Source of the DNA: Pollutimonas harenae
GTDB taxonomy: Bacteria; Pseudomonadota; Gammaproteobacteria; Burkholderiales; Burkholderiaceae_B
Assembly (NCBI RefSeq): GCF_004153685.1
Contig: NZ_SDQD01000004.1
Location: forward strand, 1 to 64,000
Reading direction: 5' to 3'
DNA: 64,000 bases
In this document: positions 14,836 to 25,803 of the stretch, piece after piece
Layout: the number at the start of each line of letters is the position of its first letter
How positions within the stretch are numbered: the first letter of the stretch is position 1
Made by a program: the position numbers and the translations under genes
Notes under the pieces: generated by a model
Told to the model about the DNA's origin: nothing
Seen by the model: only the letters and a program-made list of their open reading frames with translations
Database searches by the model: none

Positions 14836-16749
14836 ATGACTCAAACAGACACAAATATGGCATCGGAAACATTGGGCTTCCAGACTGAAGTCAAACAATT
14901 GCTGCACCTGATGATTCACTCCTTGTATAGCAACAAGGAGATCTTCCTGCGCGAACTGGTGTCCAATGCGTCCGACGCATGTGACAAGCTGCGCTTCGAG
15001 GCGATTGACAACCCTGATTTGTTCCAGGGCGACACCGATTTGCGTATTCGTGTCGAGTACGACAAGAATGCACGCAGCATCACGATTTCGGACAACGGCA
15101 TCGGGATGTCGCGCGACGAGGCCGTCGCCAACCTGGGTACGATCGCACGTTCTGGTACCAAAGAGTTCTTCTCGCAGCTGACAGGCGACAAGCAAAAAGA
15201 CGCGCAGCTCATCGGTCAGTTTGGCGTGGGCTTTTATTCGTCTTTCATTGTGGCCAGCAAGGTTTCGGTACTGAGCCGCCGTGCTGGCGCCGACGAAACG
15301 GATGCCATATTGTGGGAGTCGGAAGGCCAGGGCGAATTCACTATTGCCCCTGTCGAAAAAGCTGATCGGGGTACTTCGGTCACACTGTATTTACGCGAAG
15401 AAGAGGACGAGTTCGTCAATGGCTGGAAGCTGCGTGAAGTATTGCGCCGCTATTCCGATCATATTTCCCTGCCCATTCAGATGCAGAAGGAAGAGTGGGA
15501 CGCCGAAAAATCCGAGCAGGTCAAGAAAAACGAATGGGAAACGGTCAATCAGGCCAGCGCCTTGTGGACCCGCCCCAAGTCTGAAATTACCGATGAGCAG
15601 TACCAGGAGTTCTACAAGCATATTGGGCACGACTATGACGATCCACTAGCCTGGACGCATAACCGCGTTGAAGGGCGCAGCGAATACACGCAGTTGCTGT
15701 TTGTTCCCAAGCATGCACCCATGGACTTGTGGGATCGCGAAGGACGGCGTGGCGTCAAGCTTTACGTAAAACGCGTCTTCATCATGGACGATGCCGAACA
15801 GCTGCTCCCGTCTTATCTGCGCTTTGTGCGCGGGGTGATCGATTCGGCCGACCTGCCTTTGAATGTGTCACGTGAAATCCTGCAGGAAAGCCGTGATGTG
15901 CGTGTCATACGCGAAGGCTCAGCCAAGCGTGTGCTGTCCCTGCTCGAAGATCTGGCAGAAAACAAGCCCGAGCAGTATGCCGAGTTCTGGGAGCAGTTTG
16001 GTCAGGTGCTCAAGGAAGGTACGGGCGAAGACCAGGGTAATCAAGAGCGCATTGCCAAGCTGTTGCGCTTTGCGTCTACCCATGACGATAGCGCTGCCCA
16101 GACTGTCTCGCTGGCCGATTATGTGTCGCGCATGAAAGAAGGGCAGGACAAGATTTATTACGTAAGTGCTGACTCGTACGCTGCTGCCAGCAATAGCCCG
16201 CATCTGGAAATTTTCCGTAAAAAGGGCCTGGAAGTCTTGCTGTTGTCTGATCGTGTTGATGAATGGATGCTTTCCTATCTGCGTGAGTTCGACGGCAAGT
16301 CACTGGTGTCCATCGCCAAGGGTGGTCTGAATCTCGACCAGATGGCTGACGAGGAAGAAAAAAAACACCAGGCCGAAGTGGCTGAAACCTTCAAGCCTTT
16401 GGTCGAACGCCTGGGTAAGGCCCTCGATGGCAAGGTAAAAGAGGTGCGCGTTACCGGCCGCCTGGTCGATTCACCTGCCTGCGTTGTGGTTGATGAAAAC
16501 GAGCTGAGTCCGCATTTGTTGCGCATGCTGCAAGCTGCGGGCCAGACCGCCCCCGACCTGAAGCCTATTCTGGAAATCAATCCTGAACACGCCCTGATCG
16601 GCCGCCTGCAAGTAGCGCCAGAAGTTGATTTCGACGAGTGGGCCTTGCTGCTGCTGGACCAAGCCATGCTGGCAGAAGGCGCAAGCCTGGCCGAACCGGC
16701 CGCCTTCGTCAAGCGTATGAACCGCTTGCTGCTGGGGGGTGCAGTCTAA
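14836..16749 (+). CDS. htpG: Chaperone HtpG (bacterial Hsp90)
   Basis: 637 residues, full length. The N-terminal GHKL ATPase domain includes [46 protein letters not shown] and the lid/G-box [11 protein letters not shown]. The middle domain has [40 protein letters not shown], and the C-terminal dimer domain ends in a short hydrophobic tail. It is an ATP-driven cytosolic chaperone, here placed behind a clear sigma-32 promoter, so heat-inducible. Convergent with ampD, 13 bp from its stop. Confidence 0.98.
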   Translation: MTQTDTNMASETLGFQTEVKQLLHLMIHSLYSNKEIFLRELVSNASDACDKLRFEAIDNPDLFQGDTDLRIRVEYDKNARSITISDNGIGMSRDEAVANLGTIARSGTKEFFSQLTGDKQKDAQLIGQFGVGFYSSFIVASKVSVLSRRAGADETDAILWESEGQGEFTIAPVEKADRGTSVTLYLREEEDEFVNGWKLREVLRRYSDHISLPIQMQKEEWDAEKSEQVKKNEWETVNQASALWTRPKSEITDEQYQEFYKHIGHDYDDPLAWTHNRVEGRSEYTQLLFVPKHAPMDLWDREGRRGVKLYVKRVFIMDDAEQLLPSYLRFVRGVIDSADLPLNVSREILQESRDVRVIREGSAKRVLSLLEDLAENKPEQYAEFWEQFGQVLKEGTGEDQGNQERIAKLLRFASTHDDSAAQTVSLADYVSRMKEGQDKIYYVSADSYAAASNSPHLEIFRKKGLEVLLLSDRVDEWMLSYLREFDGKSLVSIAKGGLNLDQMADEEEKKHQAEVAETFKPLVERLGKALDGKVKEVRVTGRLVDSPACVVVDENELSPHLLRMLQAAGQTAPDLKPILEINPEHALIGRLQVAPEVDFDEWALLLLDQAMLAEGASLAEPAAFVKRMNRLLLGGAV

Positions 16750-16762
16750 GCCGCGATCTACG

Positions 16763-17338
16763 TTACACCGGCGGCAGCTTACGCAGCGGGATGCCGGTTT
16801 CGCGGCTGAATCGCTTCCAATCAAAGGCGGGACCGGGATCGGTCTTGCGGCCAGGGGCAATATGCTCGTGGCCGCGCACCGCCCTGAGCGGGTGGCGGGT
16901 CTTGAGCGCGGGCACCAGGCTTTGCAGTGCCTGATACTGTTCATCGGTATAGGGCAGGGTGTCAGTGCCCTCCAGCTCGATACCTATGGAAAAGTCATTG
17001 CAGCGATCGCGCCCCTCAAACCATGAAACGCCCGCGTGCCAGGCCCGTTGGGTGGTGGGGACATGCTGCACGATCAGGCCGTTGCGCCGTATGAAGAAAT
17101 GTGCCGAAACGTGCAAGCCGCGCAAGCGCTCCAGCCATGGGTGGCTGTTGTAATCGAGCTGGTTCAGAAATAAATCGACCACTTCGGGGCCATCGAAACG
17201 ACCGGGTGGCAAGCTGATATTGTGCATGACCAGCAGGGTTGCGTCCTGGCCGGCCGGGCGTTCGTCGTGGTTGGGCGAGGGGGCATGCATTATGCCTGGC
17301 CGAGGCTTGAGCCAACCGTGGCGGTCGAGCACCTTCAC
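16763..17338 (-). CDS. ampD: 1,6-anhydro-N-acetylmuramyl-L-alanine amidase AmpD
   Basis: 191 residues from GTG 17338, whose bases overlap the upstream gene's stop as GTGA. A longer frame to 17428 only adds sequence out of that gene. Amidase_2 fold: VMHNISLPPGRFDG (first zinc His), HVSAHFFIRRNGLIVQHVP, RAWHAGVS, NDFSIGIELEGTD, and GHEHIAPGRKTDPGPAFDW (second His, catalytic Lys, Asp ligand). It is the cytosolic enzyme that trims peptides from recycled anhydro-muropeptides; in many bacteria its loss derepresses AmpC. Confidence 0.96.
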   Translation of the reverse strand: MKVLDRHGWLKPRPGIMHAPSPNHDERPAGQDATLLVMHNISLPPGRFDGPEVVDLFLNQLDYNSHPWLERLRGLHVSAHFFIRRNGLIVQHVPTTQRAWHAGVSWFEGRDRCNDFSIGIELEGTDTLPYTDEQYQALQSLVPALKTRHPLRAVRGHEHIAPGRKTDPGPAFDWKRFSRETGIPLRKLPPV

Positions 17339-17595
17339 TGGCGCTCCTGCCGCTGGGCGTGCTCTTGGCTGCACCAGATCTTGCCATTGCTCAGTATGGC
17401 TTCCGAACGGGGGAGATGAATGCCACAATGCTCGCAGCGCACCATGGATTCAACCGCTTTTTCCTGGTTTTTTTGTTTTTTGACCTGCTTGGGCTGTTTG
17501 CCATCAAGCTGGCTACGTTCGTTATGACGCGCGATAAGGCGTGCTGCCATCAAGCCGCCGATAATGACTATGACCCAGAATAATACTTTTCCCAC
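17335..17595 (-). CDS. PP0621-family small membrane protein with zinc-ribbon motif
   Basis: 86 residues from GTG 17595 (TGAGGCTTAT just upstream). An N-terminal transmembrane helix (GKVLFWVIVIIGGLMAARLI) is followed by a basic linker and a C-terminal CEHCGIHLPRSEAI...KIWCSQEHAQRQ. This C-x2-C...C-x3-H set is suited to binding zinc and is typical of PP0621-type proteins found beside ampD and the CcsA-like gene in betaproteobacteria. Function unknown. It overlaps ampD by 4 bp and lies 7 bp after the CcsA-like gene, so the three form an operon. Confidence 0.85.
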   Translation of the reverse strand: MGKVLFWVIVIIGGLMAARLIARHNERSQLDGKQPKQVKKQKNQEKAVESMVRCEHCGIHLPRSEAILSNGKIWCSQEHAQRQERQ

Positions 17596-17602
17596 ATAAG
17601 CC

Positions 17603-18448
17603 TCATCGGAGAATAACGTCGAGCACAAAGCGGCTGCCAGTATAGGACAGCAGCACGAAAGCAAAGCCTACCAGTGTCCAGCGTAAGGCAATGCGCCCGC
17701 GCCAGCCGCGTGTGTAGCGGCCCAGCAGCAGTCCGCCAAAGGTCAGCCACGACAGCAGCGTGAAAATCGTTTTGTGGTCCATGGGCAAAGCCAGGCCGGT
17801 CAGCCTGAGCGATACCACCATGCCAGTGATGACCGTAAGGGTAAGAATGGCAAAGCCTATCCAGATCAGGCGAAATAGCAGGACTTCCTGCACCAATAGC
17901 GGAGGCATGGAATGCAGGGCGCGGTCGAGCGTAGTACGATTGGCCTCGGCCTGGACGGGGCGATGCAACTGGCGGTCGAGGGCTGTCATGAGCATGGCCT
18001 GCAGGGCTGCTACGGTGATCAGGCCATAGGCGATCAGGGCAATCAGCAGGTGCACGCGCAGCCATTCGTTACCCGCATGGTCAACAAGGTGTGTGGCCGG
18101 AAAGAGCGCGGCCAGCAGGGCGGTTAGTGCCGAAGCGGGCAGTAAAACGAGCAGCAGGCCATCAATGCGCATGACCAGACTTTCAAGCCAGAATACAATC
18201 ATACCCAGGCACACGGCTGCAGAGAGTGCCAGCGCCCAGCCCAAACGTAGGGTATGCTCGGGCACAATAGCTTGCACCAGTGCTATGCCATGCAGGGCAA
18301 TGGCGCCAGCCAGGCAGATTTTCCGGACATGCCCTGTGCTGACGGTGCCGAGCACGTCGGCCTCATTGCGTAAAGGTCGCCACAACGTTACGGCCAAGAC
18401 CGTATACGCCAGTGCGGCCAGCAAGTGAAATACAATGCCTGCAGACAT
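17603..18448 (-). CDS. CcsA/YpjD-like cytochrome c assembly family membrane protein
   Basis: 281 residues with eight predicted transmembrane helices. C-terminal features of the CytC_asm/CcsA family are visible: LRVHLLIALIAYGLITVAALQAML, a conserved DHKTIFTLLSWLTFGGLLLGRYTRGWRGR loop with His-Lys, and a helix ending FVLLSYTGSRFVLDVIL. In CcsA proteins this region handles heme at the membrane. The shorter YpjD/HemX-like branch, commonly encoded next to ffh as here, has no proven role. Divergent from ffh by 53 bp. Confidence 0.88.
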   Translation of the reverse strand: MSAGIVFHLLAALAYTVLAVTLWRPLRNEADVLGTVSTGHVRKICLAGAIALHGIALVQAIVPEHTLRLGWALALSAAVCLGMIVFWLESLVMRIDGLLLVLLPASALTALLAALFPATHLVDHAGNEWLRVHLLIALIAYGLITVAALQAMLMTALDRQLHRPVQAEANRTTLDRALHSMPPLLVQEVLLFRLIWIGFAILTLTVITGMVVSLRLTGLALPMDHKTIFTLLSWLTFGGLLLGRYTRGWRGRIALRWTLVGFAFVLLSYTGSRFVLDVILR

Positions 18449-18501
18449 AAACCCTTAAGTTCTGATTATCCAATACTCACTAGTTTAAGCGAAATCACTC
18501 T

Positions 18502-19923
18502 ATGCTCGACAATCTGACTCAACGACTTTCGCGCGTGGTCAAAACCATGCGCGGCGAGGCCCGCCTGACCGAAGCCAATACGCAAGACATGTTGCGCGAG
18601 GTGCGCATGGCTTTGCTCGAGGCCGACGTCGCCTTGCCGGTGGTACGCGACTTCGTTGCCCGGGTCAAAGAGCGTGCCGTGGGCCAGGATGTGGTGAGTA
18701 GCCTGAATCCAGGCCAGGCTCTGGTAGGCGTGGTGCACAAAGAGCTGACCGCCCTCATGGGGGGCGATTTGGGTGCTGACGCCAGCGAGCTGTCGCTGGC
18801 ATCGCAGCCGCCTGCTGTCATCCTGATGGCGGGTTTGCAGGGCGCGGGTAAAACCACCAGCACCGGCAAGCTGGCCAAATGGTTGTCCGAAGGTGGCCAT
18901 TTGCAGGGAGGGCGAAAAACAGGCAAGAAAAAAGTTCTGGTGGTCAGCGCCGACGTTTATCGTCCCGCCGCCATCGAGCAGCTCAAGACGGTGGCCGCGC
19001 AGGTCAAGGTTGATTTCCTGCCCACCAATACCTCGCAAAAGCCTGAAGATATCGGACGGCAAGCGCTGGATCATGCCAAGCGCCATCATTACGATGTGCT
19101 GATTGTCGATACCGCGGGTCGTCTGGGTATCGATGAAAACATGATGCGCGAAATCCGGGCCCTGCACGACTTGCTGACACCTGTCGAGACCTTGTTCGTG
19201 GTCGATGCCATGCAAGGGCAGGACGCGGTCAATGTGGCGCAGGCGTTTTCCCAGGCGCTGCCGCTCACGGGTGTGGTGCTGACCAAAATGGACGGCGATG
19301 CGCGTGGTGGTGCGGCGCTATCGGTGCGTCATGTCACCGGTAAGCCCCTGAAGTTCGTGGGTCTATCCGAAAAAATGGATGGCCTGGAACCCTTCCATCC
19401 TGAGCGCATGGCTCAGCGCATATTGGGCATGGGCGATATTGTGTCGCTGGTTGAGCAGGCCCAGAAAAATATCGATGTGGCCGAGGCCGAGAAGCTGGCT
19501 GCCAAAATCAAGTCGGGTAACCGTTTCGACCTGAATGATTTTCGCGATCAGTTGCAGCAGGTCAAGAAAATGGGCGATATGGGCTCACTGCTCGAGAAAT
19601 TGCCAGCGCAGTTTGCCCAGGCAGCGGGTCAGATGCAAAGCGCGCAAGCCGAAAAGCAGCTGCGTCGCAGCGAGGGGATACTCAATTCCATGACGCCGGC
19701 CGAACGCTCCAAACCCGAATTGCTCAAGGCTTCACGCAAACGGCGTATTGCCGCGGGCGCCGGTGTGCCGGTACAAGAGGTCAATCGCCTGTTGTCGCAA
19801 TACGATCAGATGCAGGGGATGATGAAGCAGATGAAGAAGGGCGGCATGGCCAAGATGATGCGCGCCATGGGCGGGCTCAAGGGGCTGGGCAAGGGCGGTG
19901 GCGGTTTCGGCGGTTTCCGCTAA
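18502..19923 (+). CDS. ffh: Signal recognition particle protein Ffh (SRP54)
   Basis: 473 residues. The N domain has the LLEADVALPVVRDFV motif. The GTPase G domain has GLQGAGKTTSTGKLAKWL (G1), DVYRPAAIEQL, DTAGRLG (G3), TKMDGDARGG (G4) and GLSEKMDGLEPF. The Met-rich M domain (YDQMQGMMKQMKKGGMAKMMRAMG) binds signal peptides and 4.5S RNA and ends in a Gly-Phe tail. It targets nascent inner-membrane proteins co-translationally. The neighbouring long palindrome probably ends its transcript. Confidence 0.98.
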   Translation: MLDNLTQRLSRVVKTMRGEARLTEANTQDMLREVRMALLEADVALPVVRDFVARVKERAVGQDVVSSLNPGQALVGVVHKELTALMGGDLGADASELSLASQPPAVILMAGLQGAGKTTSTGKLAKWLSEGGHLQGGRKTGKKKVLVVSADVYRPAAIEQLKTVAAQVKVDFLPTNTSQKPEDIGRQALDHAKRHHYDVLIVDTAGRLGIDENMMREIRALHDLLTPVETLFVVDAMQGQDAVNVAQAFSQALPLTGVVLTKMDGDARGGAALSVRHVTGKPLKFVGLSEKMDGLEPFHPERMAQRILGMGDIVSLVEQAQKNIDVAEAEKLAAKIKSGNRFDLNDFRDQLQQVKKMGDMGSLLEKLPAQFAQAAGQMQSAQAEKQLRRSEGILNSMTPAERSKPELLKASRKRRIAAGAGVPVQEVNRLLSQYDQMQGMMKQMKKGGMAKMMRAMGGLKGLGKGGGGFGGFR

Positions 19924-19928
19924 GAATT

Positions 19929-20180
19929 TTTGCTGGGCTGCTCAACGGTTGGTTACGAGCTTCCCTGATATAAGTGTACTGGGGTGCTGTCGGCCGGGCT
20001 GCAGCGACTTTCGGGGCTGAACGAGCCGTAGGCGAAGGTAGGCCGAATGGCCGGACGAGCAAGGCGAAGTGGTGTTCGGCGCGCAGGCGCCGAACCAGTC
20101 ACGAGAAGCAAAGCCCGGCCGACAGCACCCCAGTACACGCCTATAGAAGCTCGTAACCAACCGTTGAGCAGCCCGGCAAA
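19929..20180. repeat. Long imperfect palindrome between ffh and thiS (about 250 bp)
   Basis: The left arm 19929-20000 and right arm 20112-20180 are near-perfect inverted copies. Shared blocks are GGGCTGCTCAACGGTTGGTT with ACGAGCTTC, then GTGTACTGGGGTGCTGTCGG with CCGGGCT, interrupted by one unpaired bubble (CCTGATATAA against TATAGGC). The 110-nt centre contains a second hairpin, GGTGTTCGGCGC-GCAG-GCGCCGAACC (20070-20095). It is non-coding and lies between convergent genes, so it should act as a bidirectional terminator. The size and layered symmetry suggest a dispersed palindromic repeat family. Confidence 0.8.
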
Positions 20181-20199
20181 TACTGGATAGCCCGCCGAA

Positions 20200-20406
20200 T
20201 CAGCCCCCACCCACAGCAACCACGATTTCCAGCTGATCACCATCGGCCAGCGGTGCTGCGCCATGCGTGCTTTTGGGGACGATATCGCCATTTTGCTCGA
20301 CGGCAATGCGTTTGCCTTCGTAGCCCAGATGCTTGATAAGCTCGGCAATGGTCGAAACCTTCTCCACTTGCAAGGGCTTACCGTTAAGAGTGATGTTCAT
20401 GGTCAT
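20200..20406 (-). CDS. thiS: Sulfur carrier protein ThiS
   Basis: 68 residues from ATG 20406 (CTGGAAATCTGT upstream supports this over the ATG two codons later). Ubiquitin-like beta-grasp protein, NITLNGKPLQVEKVSTIAELI and RIAVEQNGDIVPKS, ending in LEIVVAVGGG with the C-terminal Gly-Gly that is thiocarboxylated to deliver sulfur for the thiazole of thiamine. Its usual partner thiG is not adjacent: downstream is the long palindrome and convergent ffh. It follows pip by 13 bp. Confidence 0.93.
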   Translation of the reverse strand: MTMNITLNGKPLQVEKVSTIAELIKHLGYEGKRIAVEQNGDIVPKSTHGAAPLADGDQLEIVVAVGGG

Positions 20407-20419
20407 ACAGATTTCCAGA

Positions 20420-22191
<1,772 letters not shown>

Positions 22192-22300
22192 GGCTGAATT
22201 GTAGCGGTTGCCGGGACGGTTTTTTACCGTGTCAGGGTCTGATCAGCAGATTACAGGCAAGAGATCAATAGCAGCGCTATAATTCGGCACTTCGCGCTAT

Positions 22301-22374
22301 GCGGGTGTAGTTCAATGGTAGAACGGCAGCTTCCCAAGCTGCATACGAGGGTTCGATTCCCTTCACCCGCTCCA
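22301..22374 (+). tRNA. tRNA-Gly (anticodon CCC)
   Basis: GCGGGTGTAGTTCAATGGTA starts the 74-nt gene. Acceptor stem GCGGGTG/CACCCGC, anticodon stem GCAGC/GCTGC around loop TTCCCAA (anticodon CCC, reading GGG), T-arm GAGGGTTCGATTCCCTT, and encoded CCA at 22372-22374. Confidence 0.97.
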
Positions 22375-22496
22375 CACAGACTTTCCAAGGTGTTCTGCTG
22401 ACATAGGCTGAAAGTCGCCCCGTGCTGCGCCGATGTCGAAACACGCAATCAATCAATTGAATCTCCCCGGCCCTAGGTCGAATCTGCTGCGGCCCA

Positions 22497-22539
22497 TATT
22501 TCCAATATGCTGGAAATAAAAACAATATGTTGTTTTTAT
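22497..22539. promoter_or_regulatory. Two overlapping dyads, probable IclR-type operator
   Basis: TATTTCCA-ATATGC-TGGAAATA (22497-22518) and ATAAAAACA-ATATGT-TGTTTTTAT (22516-22539) are both perfect inverted repeats with 6-nt spacers. Their centres are 20 bp apart, close to two helical turns. TTTCC/GGAAA arms resemble known IclR-family operators. They lie about 110 bp before the first gene of the sugar-acid operon, whose last gene encodes an IclR regulator. The second could alternatively be part of a tRNA-Gly terminator. Confidence 0.6.
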
Positions 22540-22646
22540 GAAAAGCCAACACTAGACTGCTTTCGGTTTCTCCACCTCTCCTTTTGGGTTGTGTGCCCTG
22601 TGAGTCTGGAGAGTGTGCAATGCACTGAACACTAGGAATCAGATAG

Positions 22647-23819
22647 ATGGATGCCGTCAGTTACTTGCCTGTCGATGTCGACCAGGCCACGCTTGTGGGA
22701 AGGGTATGGTTGCCGGGGCCGCAAGGCGGTCCCAGCACCGTTGTCGTCAAAGAGGGTATGGTCTTCGATATTTCGGCCTATGCGCCCACCATGGCAGACC
22801 TTCTTGACCAGGATGACTGTGTCGGATTTGTACGTAGCGTGGCAGGCACCCCTATCGGCCTGGTTACTGATCTGGTGCGCAATAGCCTAAACCGGACGCT
22901 GGAAAGCGCGTCGCCTGTGCTGTGCGCACCCTGTGACGTGCAGGTCGTCAAGGCGTCGGGCGTCACGTTCATCATCAGTCTGCTCGAGCGGCTCATCGAA
23001 GAAAGAGCCGGCGGTGATGCCCGGCAGGCCCAAATCATTCGCGACTCCTTGCAGCAATCAATCGGCGCCGAGTTGTCGTCGGTGCGCCCCGGATCCGACA
23101 GTGCGCGGCAGTTGAAGAGCGAACTGGTCCGGCGCGGCGAGTGGTCCCAGTATCTGGAGGTTGCCATCGGCCCGGATGCAGAGGTTTTCTCTAAGGTGCC
23201 GCCGATGGCATCGGTCGGTCAGGGAGACAGAATAGGCCTGCACCCGGATTCCCAGTGGAACAATCCAGAACCCGAAATCGTGCTTGCCGTCGACAGCCGG
23301 GGAAGGGTACGGGGTGCCACGCTAGGCAATGACGTCAATTTGCGCGATATCGAAGGCCGTAGCGCCCTGTTGTTGGGACGGGCCAAGGATAACAACGGCT
23401 CTTGCTCCATCGGTCCATTTATCCGCCTGTTTGATGAGCACTACACGCTGGACTCCGTCCGACAGGCTGAAGTTTCGTTATTGATCGAGGGCCTGGATAG
23501 TTTCAAGCTCGAGGCCGTCAGCCACATGAGCCTGATCAGCCGGGATCCGCTGGACCTCGTTGCTCAGGTCTACGGCGATCACCATCAATATCCCGACGGT
23601 TTCATGCTGTTCCTGGGCACGATGTTCTCGCCCGTCCAGGATCGTGGCGCCCCGGGTGCCGGGTTCACCCATCACATGGGTGACATCGTGACTATTTCAT
23701 CACCGTTGCTGGGTGCCTTGGTCAATGAGGTCGGGCTGTCCACCAAGATTTCACCCTGGACGTTCGGCGTGCGGGCGCTATATCAGAATTTGGGTTCGCG
23801 GGGGCTGCTGCCCGTTTAG
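22647..23819 (+). CDS. FAH-family enzyme, XylX-like (2-keto-3-deoxy-pentonate dehydratase candidate)
   Basis: 390 residues. The N-terminal domain (PVDVDQATLVGRVWLPGPQGGPSTVVV) precedes an FAH barrel: GVTFIISLLERLIEERAGGD, WSQYLEVAIGPDAEVFSK, SQWNNPEPEIVL (E-x-E metal ligands), GNDVNLRDIEGRSALLLGRAKDNN, MSLISRDPLDLVAQ, YPDGFMLFLGTMF. Spacing and these strings resemble, from memory, Caulobacter XylX, which dehydrates 2-keto-3-deoxy-xylonate to alpha-ketoglutarate semialdehyde. A diketo-acid hydrolase or aldolase role is possible in the same fold. It is first in an operon with a TRAP transporter and an IlvD/Edd-type dehydratase that would supply its substrate. Confidence 0.82.
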   Translation: MDAVSYLPVDVDQATLVGRVWLPGPQGGPSTVVVKEGMVFDISAYAPTMADLLDQDDCVGFVRSVAGTPIGLVTDLVRNSLNRTLESASPVLCAPCDVQVVKASGVTFIISLLERLIEERAGGDARQAQIIRDSLQQSIGAELSSVRPGSDSARQLKSELVRRGEWSQYLEVAIGPDAEVFSKVPPMASVGQGDRIGLHPDSQWNNPEPEIVLAVDSRGRVRGATLGNDVNLRDIEGRSALLLGRAKDNNGSCSIGPFIRLFDEHYTLDSVRQAEVSLLIEGLDSFKLEAVSHMSLISRDPLDLVAQVYGDHHQYPDGFMLFLGTMFSPVQDRGAPGAGFTHHMGDIVTISSPLLGALVNEVGLSTKISPWTFGVRALYQNLGSRGLLPV

Positions 23820-23886
23820 CCAGGGGCATTCCAATTGAAGTAAAGCCTGGAAATACGGGCGATGAATAAAAGAGAGAACTAAGGAG

Positions 23887-24441
23887 ATGAGGTTGGAGGA
23901 CAAAGACAGCAATGTGACAGTGCCCAGGATCCGGGCGCTGTCCGATCTGATGTTTAAGGTGTTGACCGCCGCCCTGGCCCTGTGTGTTTTCGTCATGCTG
24001 GTGTTGGTGTTCGGTAATGTAGTGCTGCGTTATGTATTTAATTCTGGAATCAATATTTCCAGCGAGATCGCGCGGCTGGCCTTCGTCTGGCTGACGTTTG
24101 GCGGGGCCGTGCTGGCCTTCAGGACGCGCGAGCACCTGGCGATCAACATGGGCATCGAGCGATTTTCGCCCAAAATGCAGAAAATCGTCCACTTGATCCG
24201 GCAGTTGCTCATCCTCTGGGTGCTGTGGCTGATCATCACGGGGGGCTGGGCACAGACCGTAATCAGCATGCGCACCGTCACCCCGGTGGCTGGCATGCCG
24301 ATCGCCGTCTTCAGTGGTGCCGTTCTGTTTTCAGCGGTGGCCATGGCCCTGATGGTAGTACTGGATCTATTCGTGGCAGTGCGCACACCCGCACTGCCAG
24401 AGAATACCAAGGTGTTTCGCACCTCGGTGGGCAGCGAGTAG
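23887..24441 (+). CDS. TRAP transporter small membrane subunit (DctQ-type)
   Basis: 184 residues, four transmembrane helices. Family features: FVMLVLVFGNVVLRYVFNSGINISSEIARLAFVWLTFGGAVLAFRTREHLAIN, then helices LILWVLWLIITGGWAQT and a C-terminal pair. It forms the membrane complex with the M subunit. The ATG at 23887 directly abuts AAGGAG, leaving no spacer, so the TTG at 23893 (6-nt spacing, product starting EDKDSN after Met) may be the true start. Confidence 0.93.
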   Translation: MRLEDKDSNVTVPRIRALSDLMFKVLTAALALCVFVMLVLVFGNVVLRYVFNSGINISSEIARLAFVWLTFGGAVLAFRTREHLAINMGIERFSPKMQKIVHLIRQLLILWVLWLIITGGWAQTVISMRTVTPVAGMPIAVFSGAVLFSAVAMALMVVLDLFVAVRTPALPENTKVFRTSVGSE

Positions 24442-24452
24442 GAGATCTGATC

Positions 24453-25733
24453 ATGGACGTCCTCATTTTTGTTGGTACGCTGCTTGGCTTCATGGCTTTT
24501 GGTATACCCATCGCCTTTGCGCTGATCCTGAGCGCTATTGCGCTGATGTTTCATCTGTCCTTCTTCGATCCCCAGATCATCGTGCAAAACATGCTCACGG
24601 GTGCCGATAATTTTTCGCTCATGGCCGTGCCGCTATTCATTCTCGCGGGTGAAGCCATGAATGCGGGAGGCATGTCCAGGCGCATGGTCTTCATGGCAAC
24701 CACGCTGGTCGGTCACATCAAGGGGGGCGTGGGCTATGTGGCCATCATGGCCAGCATTCTGCTGGCGGCCTTGTCTGGCTCGGCTGTCGCTGATGCGGCC
24801 GCATTGGCCGCACTGCTGGTTCCCATGCTGCGTGATCAGGGCTACGACATGAGCCGATCGACCGGCTTGATCGCCGCCGGCGGGATCATCGCTCCCATCA
24901 TTCCACCCTCGATTTCCTTCATCATCTTTGGCGTGGCAGCCAATATCTCGGTCACCAAGCTGTTCATCGCCGGTATCGTCCCGGGTTTGCTCATGGGGTT
25001 GACGCTGACGGCGGTCTGGGCTTATTCGGCGCGCCGTTCGACGAGCGTCACGATGGCGCCCAAGGAAAGCGGCGCAGTTCGACTGAAGGCATTCAGGGAT
25101 TCTCTCTGGGCCTTGATGCTGCCGATCATCATCATCGGCGGGTTGCGGGGTGGGATTTTCACGCCGACCGAGGCGGGGGCTGTCGCCGCAGCCTATGCCT
25201 TGTTTGTGAGTGTTTTCGTTTACCGAGAGATCACGTTGCGTACGCTCTATCTGGTGTTGGTCAATACGGCCAAGACGACCAGTATCGTGATGTACCTGGT
25301 GGCGGCAGCGCTCGTGGCGTCCTACATGATTACGCTGGCCGATCTGCCTACTCAGCTGATCGATCTGCTGGGTCCGCTGACGGATTCGCCCACCTTGCTG
25401 ATGTTCTGCATCGTCATTCTGCTGACCCTGATCGGCACGTCCATGGACCTGACGCCCACCATCCTCATACTGGCACCGGTGCTGATGCCGGTCATCGAGA
25501 AGGCCGGTATTGATCCGACCTATTTCGGAGTCATTTTCGTCATCGTCGGCTGCGCCGGTCTGTTGACCCCCCCGGTGGGTACTGTGTTGAACGTCGTGAG
25601 CAGCGTGGCGCGCGTTCGGATGGAGGAGGTCATCAAGGGGGTGACGCCTTATGTCATCGCCTACACGCTACTGGTTGCTCTGATGATAATTTTCCCGCAA
25701 ATCGTACTGGTCCCCCTGGACTGGTTTTATTAA
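24453..25733 (+). CDS. TRAP transporter large permease subunit (DctM-type)
   Basis: 426 residues from ATG 24453; its AGGAG overlaps the stop of the Q subunit gene, so the two are coupled. About 12-13 membrane helices with IPIAFALILSAIALM, FSLMAVPLFILAGEAMNAGGMSRRM, GSAVADAAALAALLVPMLRDQGYD, GGIIAPIIPPSISFIIFGV and PTEAGAVAAAYAL, all diagnostic of the DctM family. It carries out Na+-driven uptake of the acid captured by the P subunit. Confidence 0.96.
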   Translation: MDVLIFVGTLLGFMAFGIPIAFALILSAIALMFHLSFFDPQIIVQNMLTGADNFSLMAVPLFILAGEAMNAGGMSRRMVFMATTLVGHIKGGVGYVAIMASILLAALSGSAVADAAALAALLVPMLRDQGYDMSRSTGLIAAGGIIAPIIPPSISFIIFGVAANISVTKLFIAGIVPGLLMGLTLTAVWAYSARRSTSVTMAPKESGAVRLKAFRDSLWALMLPIIIIGGLRGGIFTPTEAGAVAAAYALFVSVFVYREITLRTLYLVLVNTAKTTSIVMYLVAAALVASYMITLADLPTQLIDLLGPLTDSPTLLMFCIVILLTLIGTSMDLTPTILILAPVLMPVIEKAGIDPTYFGVIFVIVGCAGLLTPPVGTVLNVVSSVARVRMEEVIKGVTPYVIAYTLLVALMIIFPQIVLVPLDWFY

Positions 25734-25803
25734 AGGCCGGATCGCGAGGGCCGTGGCCATGGGCTGCTGCCGGCAAACCGGCGATATTTCTGGAGGATGA
25801 CAA

